A DNA stretch of 64,000 bases from Tardiphaga alba (GCF_018279705.1 NZ_CP036498.1:3241001-3305000); one strand, 5' to 3'. Positions 49,155 to 58,821 are shown, counted from the stretch's first letter. Notes: generated from the sequence alone by a model not told the origin. Translations and numbers: made by a program.

Positions 49155-49858
49155 ATGCCTCGGCGCAAATCCCTGCAGATAAGTTTCTCGGCCGGCGAGC
49201 TCTCGCCCGAAATTGCTATGCGGGGCGTCTGGCTAATCTTCCTGGGCCCGCGCGCCTCGTCGATTTCGTCGTCTATCAAACAACGAGTTTGTGCCGCCAG
49301 GCGTTGCCGCTAACGCCGTTTGCACTGACTGGCTCGATTACCTTGACAATAAGCGGATCTGTCGCGTTCTCACCGCAGCGCATGTCGGTCAGTATATCCG
49401 ATACTTAGGTAAGACTTGCTTGACAACGGCTGTCGCAATCGATGGACTGTCGTGCGCGGTGACTGTCATCGAGCCCCTTCCGCGAACGCAGACGTTAACC
49501 GTGTCAAATTCGTCGAGCTTCGCGTTTGGTGAGGTGATCGAAGGTGGGACATCGAGCGCGAAGAGCCTCGTGACTGGCATCCCGAACGCTACGCACATCC
49601 TGGCGATAATTATTGAAAAGCTAGCATCACTTGCCTCGTCCGCCCCCTGACCGACTCGAATGCAGTCACGATCGCATCGGGCGTTGTAGGCGCCACGCCA
49701 GGCGCGTATCGAACGGCGACTCCGCCATGAATATCCTGCGCTTGGTCTCGAAATTCGGCGCGACTTTCGAAATCGAACGGCACGCCGCGCTTCATACCCG
49801 GACTGCATACGGCTACAAACGATCCTACAAATCGTGGGGTTCAGCAACGTAGCGCCCG
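49155..49858 (+). pseudogene. Multiply frameshifted prophage tail/structural gene debris
   Basis: The segment begins MPRRKSLQISFSAGELSPEI, a start typical of phage tail-tubular B or packaging-related proteins, directly downstream of the tail-A-like remnant as in podoviruses. The frame breaks within 20 codons. Later pieces in other frames (ARLVDFVVYQTTSL; HVGQYIRYLGKTCLTTAVA; EVIEGGTSSAKSL; TDSNAVTIASGVVGATPG) read as successive parts of the same kind of protein. At least three frame changes are needed, so this is an old pseudogene. Confidence 0.45.
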
Positions 49859-50073
49859 CAGAGGTTGTCGCGATCTCAAGCCAATACCATCCAAGCCTCC
49901 GCTCACGAGCGCGGGCAGCTTTCCGTGACTTTAGCGCAAGCCTTTCAGTTCGAGCTGACCTTGTGCCAAAAAGACGTGATCGGCAAACGGGCGCCGATGG
50001 ATGACAATGCCTCGTCGGATGTCATGGGTTGAAGTGGGTTCTAAGCCCTCACTGAGAAGAAATCGATGCCGAC

Positions 50074-50477
50074 ATGATCCTGCGCCACCAGATGTCCAAG
50101 GCGCGCAGGGCCAAGGTACTCGAGTTCGACATCAAGCTCTACTCGATGGTGGCCGAGGAATTGGCTAAAGTGCCGGAAGATCGCCGATCTAGCCCGATCA
50201 TCGTCAGCGAGATAAACGGTCGATCGTGGAAGCAGCCAGCATTTCGCCAGCAGTGGCGTGAAGCCGCCAAGACGGCGAAAATTCCGTCATTGATCCGCAA
50301 CATGGATAGCCGCGCCGGTGAGGCAAGCGAGATGATCGATATCAAGGACGACAACTTGGAGAAACACACAAGCAGGCCAGTCACGCGAGCATCGTAACCA
50401 CCCAGCGCTACAGCCGCGAAGCTCTGAAGAGCAACAGCGAGGTTGCCATTCTGAGATGTACCAAAAACGAAGCATGA
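50074..50477 (+). pseudogene. Tyrosine recombinase (integrase) C-terminal remnant, frameshifted
   Basis: The first frame (50074-50397) reads VLEFDIKLYSMVAEELAKVP, SPIIVSEINGRSWKQPAF, FRQQWREAAKTAKIP and RNMDSRAGEASEMID, the catalytic-domain pattern of phage-type integrases. The end of the domain is in another frame: ASHASIVTTQRYSREALK, containing the active-site His region and the Tyr nucleophile, ending at 50477. The N-terminal half is absent. It lies at the right edge of the accessory region with the prophage debris and probably came with it. Confidence 0.65.
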
Positions 50478-50606
50478 CCTAGACCTTGAACTCGACTGAA
50501 CGAAAGCAAGTAAAATCAACGTCGTTACTCGCCCAATACATTGACCGCGCATTAACGACATCACGCTAGCGTGACCCTACTTATCTCCGTCAGGGTCCAC
50601 GCGCGC

Positions 50607-51845
50607 ATGTCCGATCAGGCGACCATCGTTGCCATTTCCAATCAGCAACCTGCGCCCTTTGCGACAGCCCTGGCCGAGAGCAACATCTTTCCGGTGGTCG
50701 ATGCCACATGGGCCGATGCGCTCGATGCCGTGGCGCGCGTCCAACCGGCTGCGGTGGTCGCCTCGGCGACGGCCGAGGACATGCCGGCCTTTGAAAAGCT
50801 GACCGCAAGGCTCGGCGCACGCCAGCCCTACATCCCGCTGATCGCCATTGATCCCGTGACGGCTTTGCCTGGACACGCCATCCCGCTCACCGGAGACCGC
50901 GGCCAGTTCGAACGACTGAGCGCCCGGCTGCGCAATGCGCTGCGGATCCGCACGCTGCACGCCACTGTGTTGCGCCGGCTCACGGCCGACAATCTCCACA
51001 GCTTCACGACCAATGCGCCCGACCCGCTCGACGATGCGACGGTCATGCTGGTCGGCCGCAGCGGCAGCCATGCTGCGCTGTCGGTCGCGCTCGGCGCGCA
51101 TGTCAGCCTGGTCGGCGCACTGAGTATCGAGGCCGCCGCCAAACACCTCAATGCGCGTGACCTCGACGGCATCGTGATCGGCGACGGATTTACACCGCGC
51201 GTGATCGATGCCTTCCTCACGGTGCTGACGGAAGACCCGCGCTTCCGCAGCCTGCCCGTCATCGTGACGGCGCCGGGCCTCGCGCAAAGTTACGACCTCG
51301 CCAATTTCGAGATGGTCACCGGCGAGGCCGATGACGTCACCCGGATCGCCTTGCCCCTGGTGCGGCAGCGCGCCTTCGAGGCACGACTGAACCGCACGCT
51401 GCGCTCCATCGATTCCGAAGGCCTGATCGATGCCGCGACCGGCCTGCTGACGCTACAGGCGTTCGAACGCGACCTTGCGACCGCGGTCTATCACACCCAG
51501 ACGCGCGGTGGCGGCCTCTCTGCCGCACGCTTCACGTTCAAGGACATATCGCTGCGCGCGCAACGCGACGCCGCCCGGATCATCAGCCGGCTGATGCGCA
51601 AGATCGACTTCGGGACGCTTTGCGAAGATGGATCGATCATCGTGATGTTCGCGGAGACCGATCCGCGCAATGCGCACATGATCGCGCGACGCCTGTCAGC
51701 CGTGATGAAGCACACCATGCACGGCCCCAAGCGCGATGCGCGCAACGACCCGCGCGTGAAGGTGACCGGAATGAATCCGGACGACACCGCAAAATCTCTG
51801 ATGGAGCGTCTGCAGGAGCAGACCAGCCAGCGCGCGGCTTCATGA
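50607..51845 (+). CDS. Degenerate GGDEF/receiver-like signalling protein
   Basis: A 412-residue cytoplasmic protein. The N-terminal ~230 residues contain two alpha/beta segments resembling response-regulator receiver folds (TIVAISNQQPAPFATALAES; ATVMLVGRSGSHAALSVALG). The C-terminal third resembles a GGDEF domain: GLIDAATGLLTLQAFERDLA corresponds to the DxLTGLxNR entry, and the GGDEF loop position reads CEDGSIIVMFAET, so the catalytic signature is lost. A diguanylate cyclase activity is unlikely; effector binding or a structural role is possible. ATG 50607 is preferred over upstream frame extension. Confidence 0.65.
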   Translation: MSDQATIVAISNQQPAPFATALAESNIFPVVDATWADALDAVARVQPAAVVASATAEDMPAFEKLTARLGARQPYIPLIAIDPVTALPGHAIPLTGDRGQFERLSARLRNALRIRTLHATVLRRLTADNLHSFTTNAPDPLDDATVMLVGRSGSHAALSVALGAHVSLVGALSIEAAAKHLNARDLDGIVIGDGFTPRVIDAFLTVLTEDPRFRSLPVIVTAPGLAQSYDLANFEMVTGEADDVTRIALPLVRQRAFEARLNRTLRSIDSEGLIDAATGLLTLQAFERDLATAVYHTQTRGGGLSAARFTFKDISLRAQRDAARIISRLMRKIDFGTLCEDGSIIVMFAETDPRNAHMIARRLSAVMKHTMHGPKRDARNDPRVKVTGMNPDDTAKSLMERLQEQTSQRAAS

Positions 51846-51916
51846 CAATTCCGCAATGAGCGGAACGATGCTCATTGCCTCGTATTGTTGGGGTATCCGA
51901 AACGGAGACGACAACA

Positions 51917-52333
51917 ATGAAAAAACTCGCAATCATCACCACCTCGCTCGCCTTGCTCGCCTCCCCGGCGCTGGCGCAGTCAACCACCACGACGACCACG
52001 GCTCCGGCCGCAGCCACCACGGGTGCAGCGCCAGCCGAGGCAAAGTATTCGACGGTGTCGAAGGATGAAATGTTCTCGTCCAAGCTCAAGGGCCTGAACA
52101 TCACCAATCAGGCGAATGAAACCGTCGGCGAAATCACCGACCTTGCCATCAAGAACAATCAGGTCGACGCCATGATCCTGTCCGTCGGCGGCTTCCTCGG
52201 CGTCGGCGAGCGTTATGTCGCGGTATCGCCAGCATCCGTGAAGGTCAGCCTCAAGGACAACAAGTGGGTGGCGACCATGAACACCACCAAGGATGCGCTG
52301 AAGGCTGCTCCGGAATTCAAGTATCCGAAGTAA
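51917..52333 (+). CDS. Exported PRC-barrel domain protein
   Basis: A 138-residue protein with a clear signal peptide (MKKLAIITTSLALLASPALA), a Thr/Ala-rich linker (about 21-42) and a PRC-barrel domain (SSKLKGLNITNQANETVGEI, DLAIKNNQVDAMILSVGGFL, GVGERYVAVSPASVKV). Exported PRC-barrel proteins are common in Rhizobiales; they are often stress-associated, with no defined activity. The ATG has a GGAG site. It is convergent with mfd, and a terminator follows immediately. Confidence 0.85.
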   Translation: MKKLAIITTSLALLASPALAQSTTTTTTAPAAATTGAAPAEAKYSTVSKDEMFSSKLKGLNITNQANETVGEITDLAIKNNQVDAMILSVGGFLGVGERYVAVSPASVKVSLKDNKWVATMNTTKDALKAAPEFKYPK

Positions 52334-52353
52334 GATTGCGTAGTTCGGACGAA

Positions 52354-52390
52354 GGGCCGCCAGCGGAAACGCTTGCGGCCTTTTGTTTTG
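52354..52390 (+). terminator. Rho-independent terminator after the PRC-barrel gene
   Basis: A GGCCGCCAGCG / CGCTTGCGGCC stem (one mismatch) with a GAAA loop, followed by TTTTGTTTTG, 20 bases after the stop codon. Confidence 0.85.
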
Positions 52391-52397
52391 CTTTGAC

Positions 52398-52480
52398 TGT
52401 AGGGTGGGCAAAGCGCAGCGTGCCCACCACGACCAGCTGTGCATTTGAAGGTGGGCACGCTGCGCTTTGCCCACCCTACA
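52398..52480. repeat. 31-bp perfect inverted repeat between convergent genes
   Basis: Left arm 52398-52428 (TGTAGGGTGGGCAAAGCGCA...) and right arm 52450-52480 are perfect reverse complements over 31 bases, separated by 21 bases. The unit ends three bases before the mfd stop codon. It has the form of an interspersed palindromic repeat and may also help terminate mfd transcripts. Confidence 0.9.
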
Positions 52481-52483
52481 AAA

Positions 52484-55400
52484 TCACGCCGCCTTCTTGC
52501 CGCTCTCCGCGAGGTTTGCGAGATCACGCAGGATATCCGTCGCGCCTTCGAGGCGATCTTCCGGCGTATCCCATTCCTGCAGGAACACCACCTTCATGTC
52601 CGGGCGTACCTTCGCCGCAGCGCCGTAACGACGGATGAAGGCCACCAGTTTTTCCGGCTCGGCAAAGCTGTTGTCGCGGAAGACCAGCGACATGCCCTTC
52701 GGGCCGGCATCGACCTTCTCGACATTGGCGCGGCGGCAATAGGATTTGATCGCGGCGATCTTGAAGAGGTAACGCACCTCGTCCGGTAGAACGCCAAAAC
52801 GGTCGCGCAGTTCGGCGGCAAAGCTCTCGATCTCCTCGTCGGTGTCGAGATCGGCGAGACGACGATACAACGATAGCCGCACCGACAGATCGGCGACGAA
52901 ATCGTCGGGGATCATCACCGGCATGCCCAGCGTAATACTCGGCGACCACCTGTCGGCGATCGGCTCGGAGATGCCGGACTTGAGCGCGAGGATCGCCTCT
53001 TCCAGCATCGATTGGTACAGTTCGAAACCGACTTCCTTGATATGGCCGGACTGCTCCTCGCCAAGCAGATTGCCGGCGCCGCGGATGTCGAGATCGTGCG
53101 ACGCCAGCTGGAATCCTGCGCCGAGGTTTTCCAGCGACTGCAGCACCTTCAGGCGACGCTCCGCCTGCCCGGTGATCTTCTGCTGCGCCGGCAGCGTGAA
53201 CAGCGCATAGGCGCGCAGCTTGGAACGGCCGACACGGCCGCGCAGCTGATAGAGCTGCGCGAGACCGAACATATCGGCGCGGTGGATGATCAGCGTATTG
53301 GCATTCGGGATATCGAGGCCGGATTCCACGATCGTGGTGGACAGCAGGATGTCGTATTTGCCGTCATAGAAGGCCGACATGATATCCTCGATGACGGTCG
53401 GCGCCATCTGGCCATGGGCCACGGCGACTTTCATCTCCGGCACATGCTTGTCGAGGAAATCCTTCACCCCGGCGAGATCCTCGATACGCGGCACGACATA
53501 GAAGGCCTGCCCGCCGCGATAGCGTTCGCGCAGCAGCGCTTCGCGGATCATCAGCGGATCGTGCGGCGCCACGAAGGTGCGGACGGCGAGACGATCGACC
53601 GGCGCCGAGGCGATGATCGAGAGATCGCGCACGCCGGTCAGCGCAAGCTGCAACGTACGCGGGATCGGCGTTGCCGAGAGCGTCAGCACATGAACATTGG
53701 CACGGAGCTGCTTGAGCCGCTCCTTATGCGTCACGCCAAAATGCTGTTCCTCGTCCACCACGACAAGGCCGAGATCCTTGAACTTGATCGACTTGCCGAG
53801 CAGCGCATGGGTGCCGACGACGATATCGACGGAACCATCGGCGAGGCCTTTCTTCGTGGCCGACAGTTCCTTCGGCGTCACCAGGCGCGAGGCCTGCGCG
53901 ACATTCACGGGGAAACCGCGGAAACGCTCGGCAAAGTTCTTGGCGTGCTGACGAGCAAGCAGCGTGGTCGGCACCACAACGGCGACCTGCTTGCCTTCCA
54001 TCGCGACGCCAAAGGTGGCGCGCATGGCGACTTCCGTCTTGCCGAAGCCGACATCGCCGCAGATCAGGCGATCCATCGGCTTGCCGCTTTCGAGATCATG
54101 CAGCGCCGCGTCGATGGCGTTCTGCTGATCCTCGGTTTCCTCATAGGGGAAGCGCGCGCAGAATTCGTCATACTGCTCGCGCGGGATCGAGATCTTTTCG
54201 GTCTCGCGCAGATGGCGCTCGGCCGCGATCTTGATGAGTTCGCCGGCGATTTCCTGAATGCGGTTCTTGAGTTTTGCTTTCCGGGCCTGCCAGCCGGAGC
54301 CGCCGAGTTTGTCGAGTTCGACATTCGTCTGGTCGGAGCCGTAGCGCGACAGCAGCTCGATATTCTCGACCGGCAGATAGAGCTTGGTCTCGTTGGCGTA
54401 GCGCAGTTCGAGACAGTCATGCGGTGCTCCGCCGACTTCGAGCGTCTGCAGGCCGACGAAGCGGCCGATGCCGTGCTCGACATGAACCACGATATCGCCG
54501 GCCGAAAGCGAGGTGACTTCGGATATGAAATTATCGAGTTTGCGGCTCGCCTTGCGCGGGCGCACGAGGCGATCGCCGAGAATGTCCTGCTCGCTGATGA
54601 CGGCGACGTTATCGGTCTCGAAGCCCGATTCCATGCCGACCACGGCCAGCGACGCCTCGTTGCGCGGCACGGCGTTCACGGCACGCCAGGAATTCACCAT
54701 CTGCAGATTGAGCAGCTTGTGATCCTTGAGCATGCTCGCCATGCGGTCGCGAGAGCCTTCGCTCCAGAGTGCCACGACCACCTTCTTGCGCGCCGATTGC
54801 AGCGACTGGATATGCGCAACGACACGTTCGAACACGTTGACGGAACTGTCGGCACGCTCCGGCGCGAAGTCGCGGCCTTGCCGCGCACCGGCATCAACCG
54901 TATCCGCAGTGCCCTCAGGCACCGCAAACGGCGACAGCCGCGCCACGGCGCGCTCGCGCAGCCGCTGCTTCCACTCGTCTTCGGAGAGATACAGCCGGTC
55001 CGGCGGCAACGGCTTGTAAATGGCGCCGCCGCCGGCCATGCCCATGGCGTCCTTGCGGGCCTCGTAATAATCTTGGATCTGCTTGAAGCGCTCGCTGGCC
55101 GCGTCTTCGGCCAGCGACTGCATCACGATGGGCGTGCGATCGAAATAATCGAACAGCGTGTCCATCTTCTCCTGGAACAGCGGCAGCCAATGCTCCATGC
55201 CGGGATGGCGACGGCCTTCGCTGACGGCCTCATAGAGCTGGTCGTCTCGCTCGGGCGCGCCGAATTCGGCGACATAGCCCATGCGGAAGCGGCGGATGGT
55301 CTCGGTGATGAGCTGGAATTCGGACACCGGCACGAGATCGAGGCCACGCATCGTGAGTTCGGTGCGCTGCGTTTCGGCATCGAAGGTGCGGATGGATTCC

Positions 55401-56005
55401 AGGCTGTCGCCGAAAAAGTCGAACCGCACGGGCATTTCCAGCCCGGCGGGAAACAGATCGAGGATGCCGCCGCGGACGGCATATTCACCGGGCTCGCGCA
55501 CCGTGGAGGAGCGGCTGTAGCCGTTGTGTTCGAGCCAGGCGACGATGTTGTCCATCGGCACCACATTGCCCGGCGCCACCGACAGCGCCTGCGCCGCGAC
55601 GATGTCGCGTGTCGGCACCCGCTGCACCATGGCGTTCACGGTGGTCAGCACGATCATCGGCTTGTCGCTGCCGGTGAGGCGCGACAGCTGCGCCAGCGCC
55701 GTCATGCGCTGGGCGAGAACGCCGGCGAAGGGCGAGACGCGGTCGTAAGGCTGGCAGTCCCAGGCCGGGAATTGCAGCACCGGCAGATCCGGCGCGAAGA
55801 ATTGCAGCGCGCGCGCAAGCTGCTGCATGCGCGGGCCGTCGCGGCACACGACCGCGAGGCTCACCGCCGGCGGCTTCGGCTTGGCGGCGACGGCACGGGC
55901 GAGATCGGCAACGATCAGGCCTTCGGCGCCTTCGCTCACATTGGCAAAGGTCAGCGCCTTGCCGGGCAGGAGCTGCGAGGCCGGCGAGGCAACAGGAGAT
56001 TTCAT
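52484..56005 (-). CDS. mfd: Transcription-repair coupling factor Mfd
   Basis: An 1173-residue ATP-dependent translocase that removes RNA polymerase stalled at DNA damage and recruits UvrA. The N-terminal UvrB-homology part includes VLQFPAWDCQPYDRVSPFAG and GGILDLFPAG. The RNA-polymerase-interaction region includes VVHVEHGIGRFVGLQTLE. The helicase core has Walker A GDVGFGKTEVAMRA (about 645-660), DEEQHFGV motif II (about 750), TLSATPIPRTLQ, the TRG motif area QLRGRVGRSKLRAYALF, and a C-terminal TRCF domain (LPDEVRYLFKIAAIKSYCR). Full length is normal. Its ATG overlaps the stop of sdhE by four bases, so the two are coupled. Confidence 0.97.
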   Translation of the reverse strand: MKSPVASPASQLLPGKALTFANVSEGAEGLIVADLARAVAAKPKPPAVSLAVVCRDGPRMQQLARALQFFAPDLPVLQFPAWDCQPYDRVSPFAGVLAQRMTALAQLSRLTGSDKPMIVLTTVNAMVQRVPTRDIVAAQALSVAPGNVVPMDNIVAWLEHNGYSRSSTVREPGEYAVRGGILDLFPAGLEMPVRFDFFGDSLESIRTFDAETQRTELTMRGLDLVPVSEFQLITETIRRFRMGYVAEFGAPERDDQLYEAVSEGRRHPGMEHWLPLFQEKMDTLFDYFDRTPIVMQSLAEDAASERFKQIQDYYEARKDAMGMAGGGAIYKPLPPDRLYLSEDEWKQRLRERAVARLSPFAVPEGTADTVDAGARQGRDFAPERADSSVNVFERVVAHIQSLQSARKKVVVALWSEGSRDRMASMLKDHKLLNLQMVNSWRAVNAVPRNEASLAVVGMESGFETDNVAVISEQDILGDRLVRPRKASRKLDNFISEVTSLSAGDIVVHVEHGIGRFVGLQTLEVGGAPHDCLELRYANETKLYLPVENIELLSRYGSDQTNVELDKLGGSGWQARKAKLKNRIQEIAGELIKIAAERHLRETEKISIPREQYDEFCARFPYEETEDQQNAIDAALHDLESGKPMDRLICGDVGFGKTEVAMRATFGVAMEGKQVAVVVPTTLLARQHAKNFAERFRGFPVNVAQASRLVTPKELSATKKGLADGSVDIVVGTHALLGKSIKFKDLGLVVVDEEQHFGVTHKERLKQLRANVHVLTLSATPIPRTLQLALTGVRDLSIIASAPVDRLAVRTFVAPHDPLMIREALLRERYRGGQAFYVVPRIEDLAGVKDFLDKHVPEMKVAVAHGQMAPTVIEDIMSAFYDGKYDILLSTTIVESGLDIPNANTLIIHRADMFGLAQLYQLRGRVGRSKLRAYALFTLPAQQKITGQAERRLKVLQSLENLGAGFQLASHDLDIRGAGNLLGEEQSGHIKEVGFELYQSMLEEAILALKSGISEPIADRWSPSITLGMPVMIPDDFVADLSVRLSLYRRLADLDTDEEIESFAAELRDRFGVLPDEVRYLFKIAAIKSYCRRANVEKVDAGPKGMSLVFRDNSFAEPEKLVAFIRRYGAAAKVRPDMKVVFLQEWDTPEDRLEGATDILRDLANLAESGKKAA

Positions 56006-56292
56006 CAGACCTTGTCCAGATTGCGGAACTCTTTGATCCGCTCGAACAGCGGCGTGTGGTATTCCGGCGCCAGCTGGGTGTCGCCGACAAAGGCCGGATA
56101 GAGTTCGGGATCCTCAAGGGCGATCAGTGCTTCGAGCTGGGTGAGCTCCAAATCTGCGAGAATGCCGATCTCGGCATCGGCAAAGCGGCCGAGGATCAGG
56201 TCCATCTCGCGCGTGCCGCGATGCCAGCAGCGATACAAAAGCCGCTTGCGGCGATCATCCAGCCCGTTGCTCGATCGTGTCGTACCCGTCAT
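56005..56292 (-). CDS. sdhE: FAD assembly factor SdhE (DUF339)
   Basis: A 95-residue cytoplasmic protein of the SdhE/Sdh5 family, which helps attach FAD to succinate dehydrogenase. The family signature RGTREMDLILGRFAD (RGxxEmD) is at about 25-39, followed by LEALIALEDPELYPAF. ATG 56292 gives the normal family length; a longer frame upstream is not conserved-looking. It is the first gene of a two-gene operon with mfd and is divergent from recG. Confidence 0.92.
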   Translation of the reverse strand: MTGTTRSSNGLDDRRKRLLYRCWHRGTREMDLILGRFADAEIGILADLELTQLEALIALEDPELYPAFVGDTQLAPEYHTPLFERIKEFRNLDKV

Positions 56293-56471
56293 TCGTTCGT
56301 TCCCAAGCGGCTGAAGTTCAACGCCAAAAGCCCGGACATGCCGGGCCGGGTGCATATAGCGAGCGCCTGCCCCGTTGTCAGCACCTCACGCACGCAAAGC
56401 GGGCCTGCGCGGATTGCTTTCGCTCCAAAATGCCGCCAAGTCTGGCGGTATCCGGCGAATTCTGCCGTTCC

Positions 56472-58589
56472 ATGAGTCGGTCCATGCGCCCAGAAGTCCT
56501 CAACGCCCTGTTCGCACCGATCACGGCCATGACCGGGATCGGCCCCAAACAGGAAAAACTGTTCCGCTTCCTGCTCGGTCGCGACGAGACCCCGCGCATC
56601 GTCGATCTGCTGCTGCACCTGCCCGCGAGCGTCATCGACCGCCGCCAGCGGCCGAAGATCAACGAGGCCGAGATCGGCGCCATGGTGACGCTGGAGGTCA
56701 TCGTCGAGCGTCATCGCCCGCCGCCGCCCGGCCGCTCCCGCGCGCCTCATCTGGTCTACTGCGCCGACGATACCGGCACGGTGATCCTGACCTATTTCCG
56801 CACCTATCCCGGCCAGATCGAGAAACTGCTGCCCGAGGGTGAGAAGCGCTACGTCTCCGGCACCACGCAGCTGTTCGACGGCATGCTGCAGATGACCCAT
56901 CCCGATCGCGTGGTGGATGAGGAAGGATTTGCCAAGCTCACCGGCATCGATGCGGTCTATCCGCTCACACAAGGGCTCGCGATCACCGCGCTGCGCAAGG
57001 CGATCGCGCAGGCGCTGACCAAGCTGCCGGACCTGCCGGAATGGATCGGCGCCGACGTCCTTCGTCGCTGCAAGTTTCCATCCTTTGCGGACGCGCTCCA
57101 GCGCGTGCACGTCCCGCAGGAACTGACCGACATCCTGCCGGACGGCCCGTTCTGGTCGCGCCTTGCCTATGACGAGCTGCTGGCCGGCCAGCTCGCGCTG
57201 GCGCTGGTGCGCGCGCAGTTGCGGCGTCCGGCCGGCGACCGCAATGCCGGCGATGGCGCATTGCGCCGGAAAATCATCGATGCCCTGCCCTATGCGCTGA
57301 CGCCGTCGCAGCAGCAGGCATCGGCCGCCATCGCTGATGATCTCACGCAGCCCGTGCGCATGCTGCGCCTGCTGCAGGGCGATGTCGGCTCGGGCAAGAC
57401 GGTGGTCGCACTGCTTGCTGCGGCGGCCGTGGCGGAGGTCGGCAAGCAGACCGCCCTGATGGCGCCCACGGAAATCCTCGCGCGCCAGCACGTCAAGACC
57501 ATCGCACCGCTGGCCGAACGGGCCGGCCTCACCGTCGCGATCCTGACGGGCCGCGAAAAGGGCCGCGAGCGCAAGGACATTTTGGCGCGGCTGGAGTCTG
57601 GCGAGATCGATTTTCTCGTCGGCACCCATGCGCTGATCCAGGACGACGTGATCTTCAAGTCGCTCGCCCTCGCCGTGGTCGATGAGCAGCATCGCTTCGG
57701 CGTGCGCGAGCGCCTCGCACTCACCAACAAAGGCAACGCCGTGGACGTGCTGGTGCTGTCGGCGACGCCGATCCCGCGCACGCTGGTGCTGACCTATTTC
57801 GGCGACATGGACATTTCCGAGCTGCGTGAAAAGCCCGCCGGACGCCAGCCCATCGAGACGCGAACGTTTTCCGCGAGCCGCCTGCAGGAGATCATCGACG
57901 GCGTCGGCCGTGCGGTGGACAGCGGCAAGCTGATCTACTGGATCGTGCCACTGGTCGAAGAGTCCGAGATGGACGGCCCAAAACTCACCAATGCCGAGGA
58001 GCGTTTCGAAAGCCTGCAGCAGCGTTTCGGCGACAAGGTCGGCCTCGTCCATGGCCGCATGCGCGGGCCGGAAAAGGACGCCGCCATGGCGCGCTTTGCT
58101 GCCGGCGAAACACAGATCCTCGTGGCCACCACGGTGGTGGAAGTCGGCGTCGATGTGCCGGCGGCAACCATCATGGTCATCGAGAATGCCGAGCGTTTCG
58201 GCCTCGCGCAATTGCATCAGCTGCGCGGCCGCATCGGCCGCGGCTCAGAAACATCGACCTGCCTGCTGCTCTATCGCGAGCCGCTGGGCGAGATCGCCAA
58301 GAAGCGCCTCACGGTGATCAAGGATTCGACCGATGGTTTTCGGATCGCCGAGGAAGACCTCAAGCTGCGCGGCGAAGGCGATGTGCTGGGCACGCGGCAA
58401 TCAGGCCTGCCCGGCTATCGCATCGCGCGCTCGGAAGTGCATGCGCAGCTGATCACGCAAGCCCGTGACGAGGCGCTGCGGATCATGAAGGACAACCCGA
58501 AACTCACGGGTGAACGCGGCGAAGCGCTGCGCTGCCTGCTCTATCTGTATGAGCGCGATGAAGCGATTTCGCTGCTCGGTGCTGGATAG
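56472..58589 (+). CDS. recG: ATP-dependent DNA helicase RecG
   Basis: A 705-residue helicase that remodels stalled forks and branched DNA. The N-terminal wedge/OB part includes FLLHLPASVIDR-like DLLLHLPASVIDRRQRPKI and YFRTYPGQIEKLLPEGEKRY. Helicase motifs: Walker A LLQGDVGSGKTVVAL (about 303-317), VVDEQHRFGVRERLAL (about 402), SATPIPRTLVLTYFGD, and the C-terminal ATTVVEVGVDVPAATIMV, QLRGRIGRGS and EEDLKLRGEGDVLGTRQSG. ATG 56472 or the in-frame ATG at 56484 are likely starts. It is divergent from the sdhE-mfd operon across a ~180-base promoter region. Confidence 0.96.
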   Translation: MSRSMRPEVLNALFAPITAMTGIGPKQEKLFRFLLGRDETPRIVDLLLHLPASVIDRRQRPKINEAEIGAMVTLEVIVERHRPPPPGRSRAPHLVYCADDTGTVILTYFRTYPGQIEKLLPEGEKRYVSGTTQLFDGMLQMTHPDRVVDEEGFAKLTGIDAVYPLTQGLAITALRKAIAQALTKLPDLPEWIGADVLRRCKFPSFADALQRVHVPQELTDILPDGPFWSRLAYDELLAGQLALALVRAQLRRPAGDRNAGDGALRRKIIDALPYALTPSQQQASAAIADDLTQPVRMLRLLQGDVGSGKTVVALLAAAAVAEVGKQTALMAPTEILARQHVKTIAPLAERAGLTVAILTGREKGRERKDILARLESGEIDFLVGTHALIQDDVIFKSLALAVVDEQHRFGVRERLALTNKGNAVDVLVLSATPIPRTLVLTYFGDMDISELREKPAGRQPIETRTFSASRLQEIIDGVGRAVDSGKLIYWIVPLVEESEMDGPKLTNAEERFESLQQRFGDKVGLVHGRMRGPEKDAAMARFAAGETQILVATTVVEVGVDVPAATIMVIENAERFGLAQLHQLRGRIGRGSETSTCLLLYREPLGEIAKKRLTVIKDSTDGFRIAEEDLKLRGEGDVLGTRQSGLPGYRIARSEVHAQLITQARDEALRIMKDNPKLTGERGEALRCLLYLYERDEAISLLGAG

Positions 58590-58616
58590 TCGGGCAACGT
58601 GTTTTTGCTCGGGAGC

Positions 58617-58651
58617 CCGTCGCACGACGACACGATGTTGCCGTGCGACGG
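58617..58651 (+). repeat. Hairpin downstream of recG
   Basis: A 10-bp inverted repeat (CCGTCGCACG / CGTGCGACGG) with a 15-base loop, 27 bases after the recG stop. No T-run follows, so I list it as a hairpin rather than a terminator. The rest of 58590-58949 is the direct repeat listed next and otherwise non-coding sequence. Confidence 0.5.
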
Positions 58652-58700
58652 TGATCCGGCCTCTAGTTCTCTCGCTCTAGACTACCACTACGCTTGCCTC

Positions 58701-58821
58701 GCATCCGGTATAGCTGTCCGACCATTGGATCGCCCATGGCAACAGTACCGGGACATCCCGGTGATCTCGTCAGGGATGGTGGCAAGAGCCTGGCTTTCGT
58801 TGGCACAGCGTGGGCAAACGT
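58701..58821 (+). repeat. Direct repeat, copy A (left border of islet)
   Basis: About 120 bases nearly identical to 61371-61491 (for example ACCATTGGATCGCCCATGGC, then GTGATCTCGTCAGGGATGGT). Each copy contains the dyad ACCGGGACATCCCGGT. The two copies bracket the GNAT/hepT/mntA/Fic genes in the same orientation. A short partial echo (gcgtgggcaaacgatgac) occurs near 60045. Confidence 0.85.

Noticed and set aside
53012..56101. 1029-codon plus-strand open frame opposite mfd
   Set aside because: Mirror frame of a universally recognised gene; its product is His/Arg/Asp-rich without motifs.
56289..58217. 642-codon minus-strand open frame opposite recG
   Set aside because: Antisense shadow of recG with low-complexity composition.
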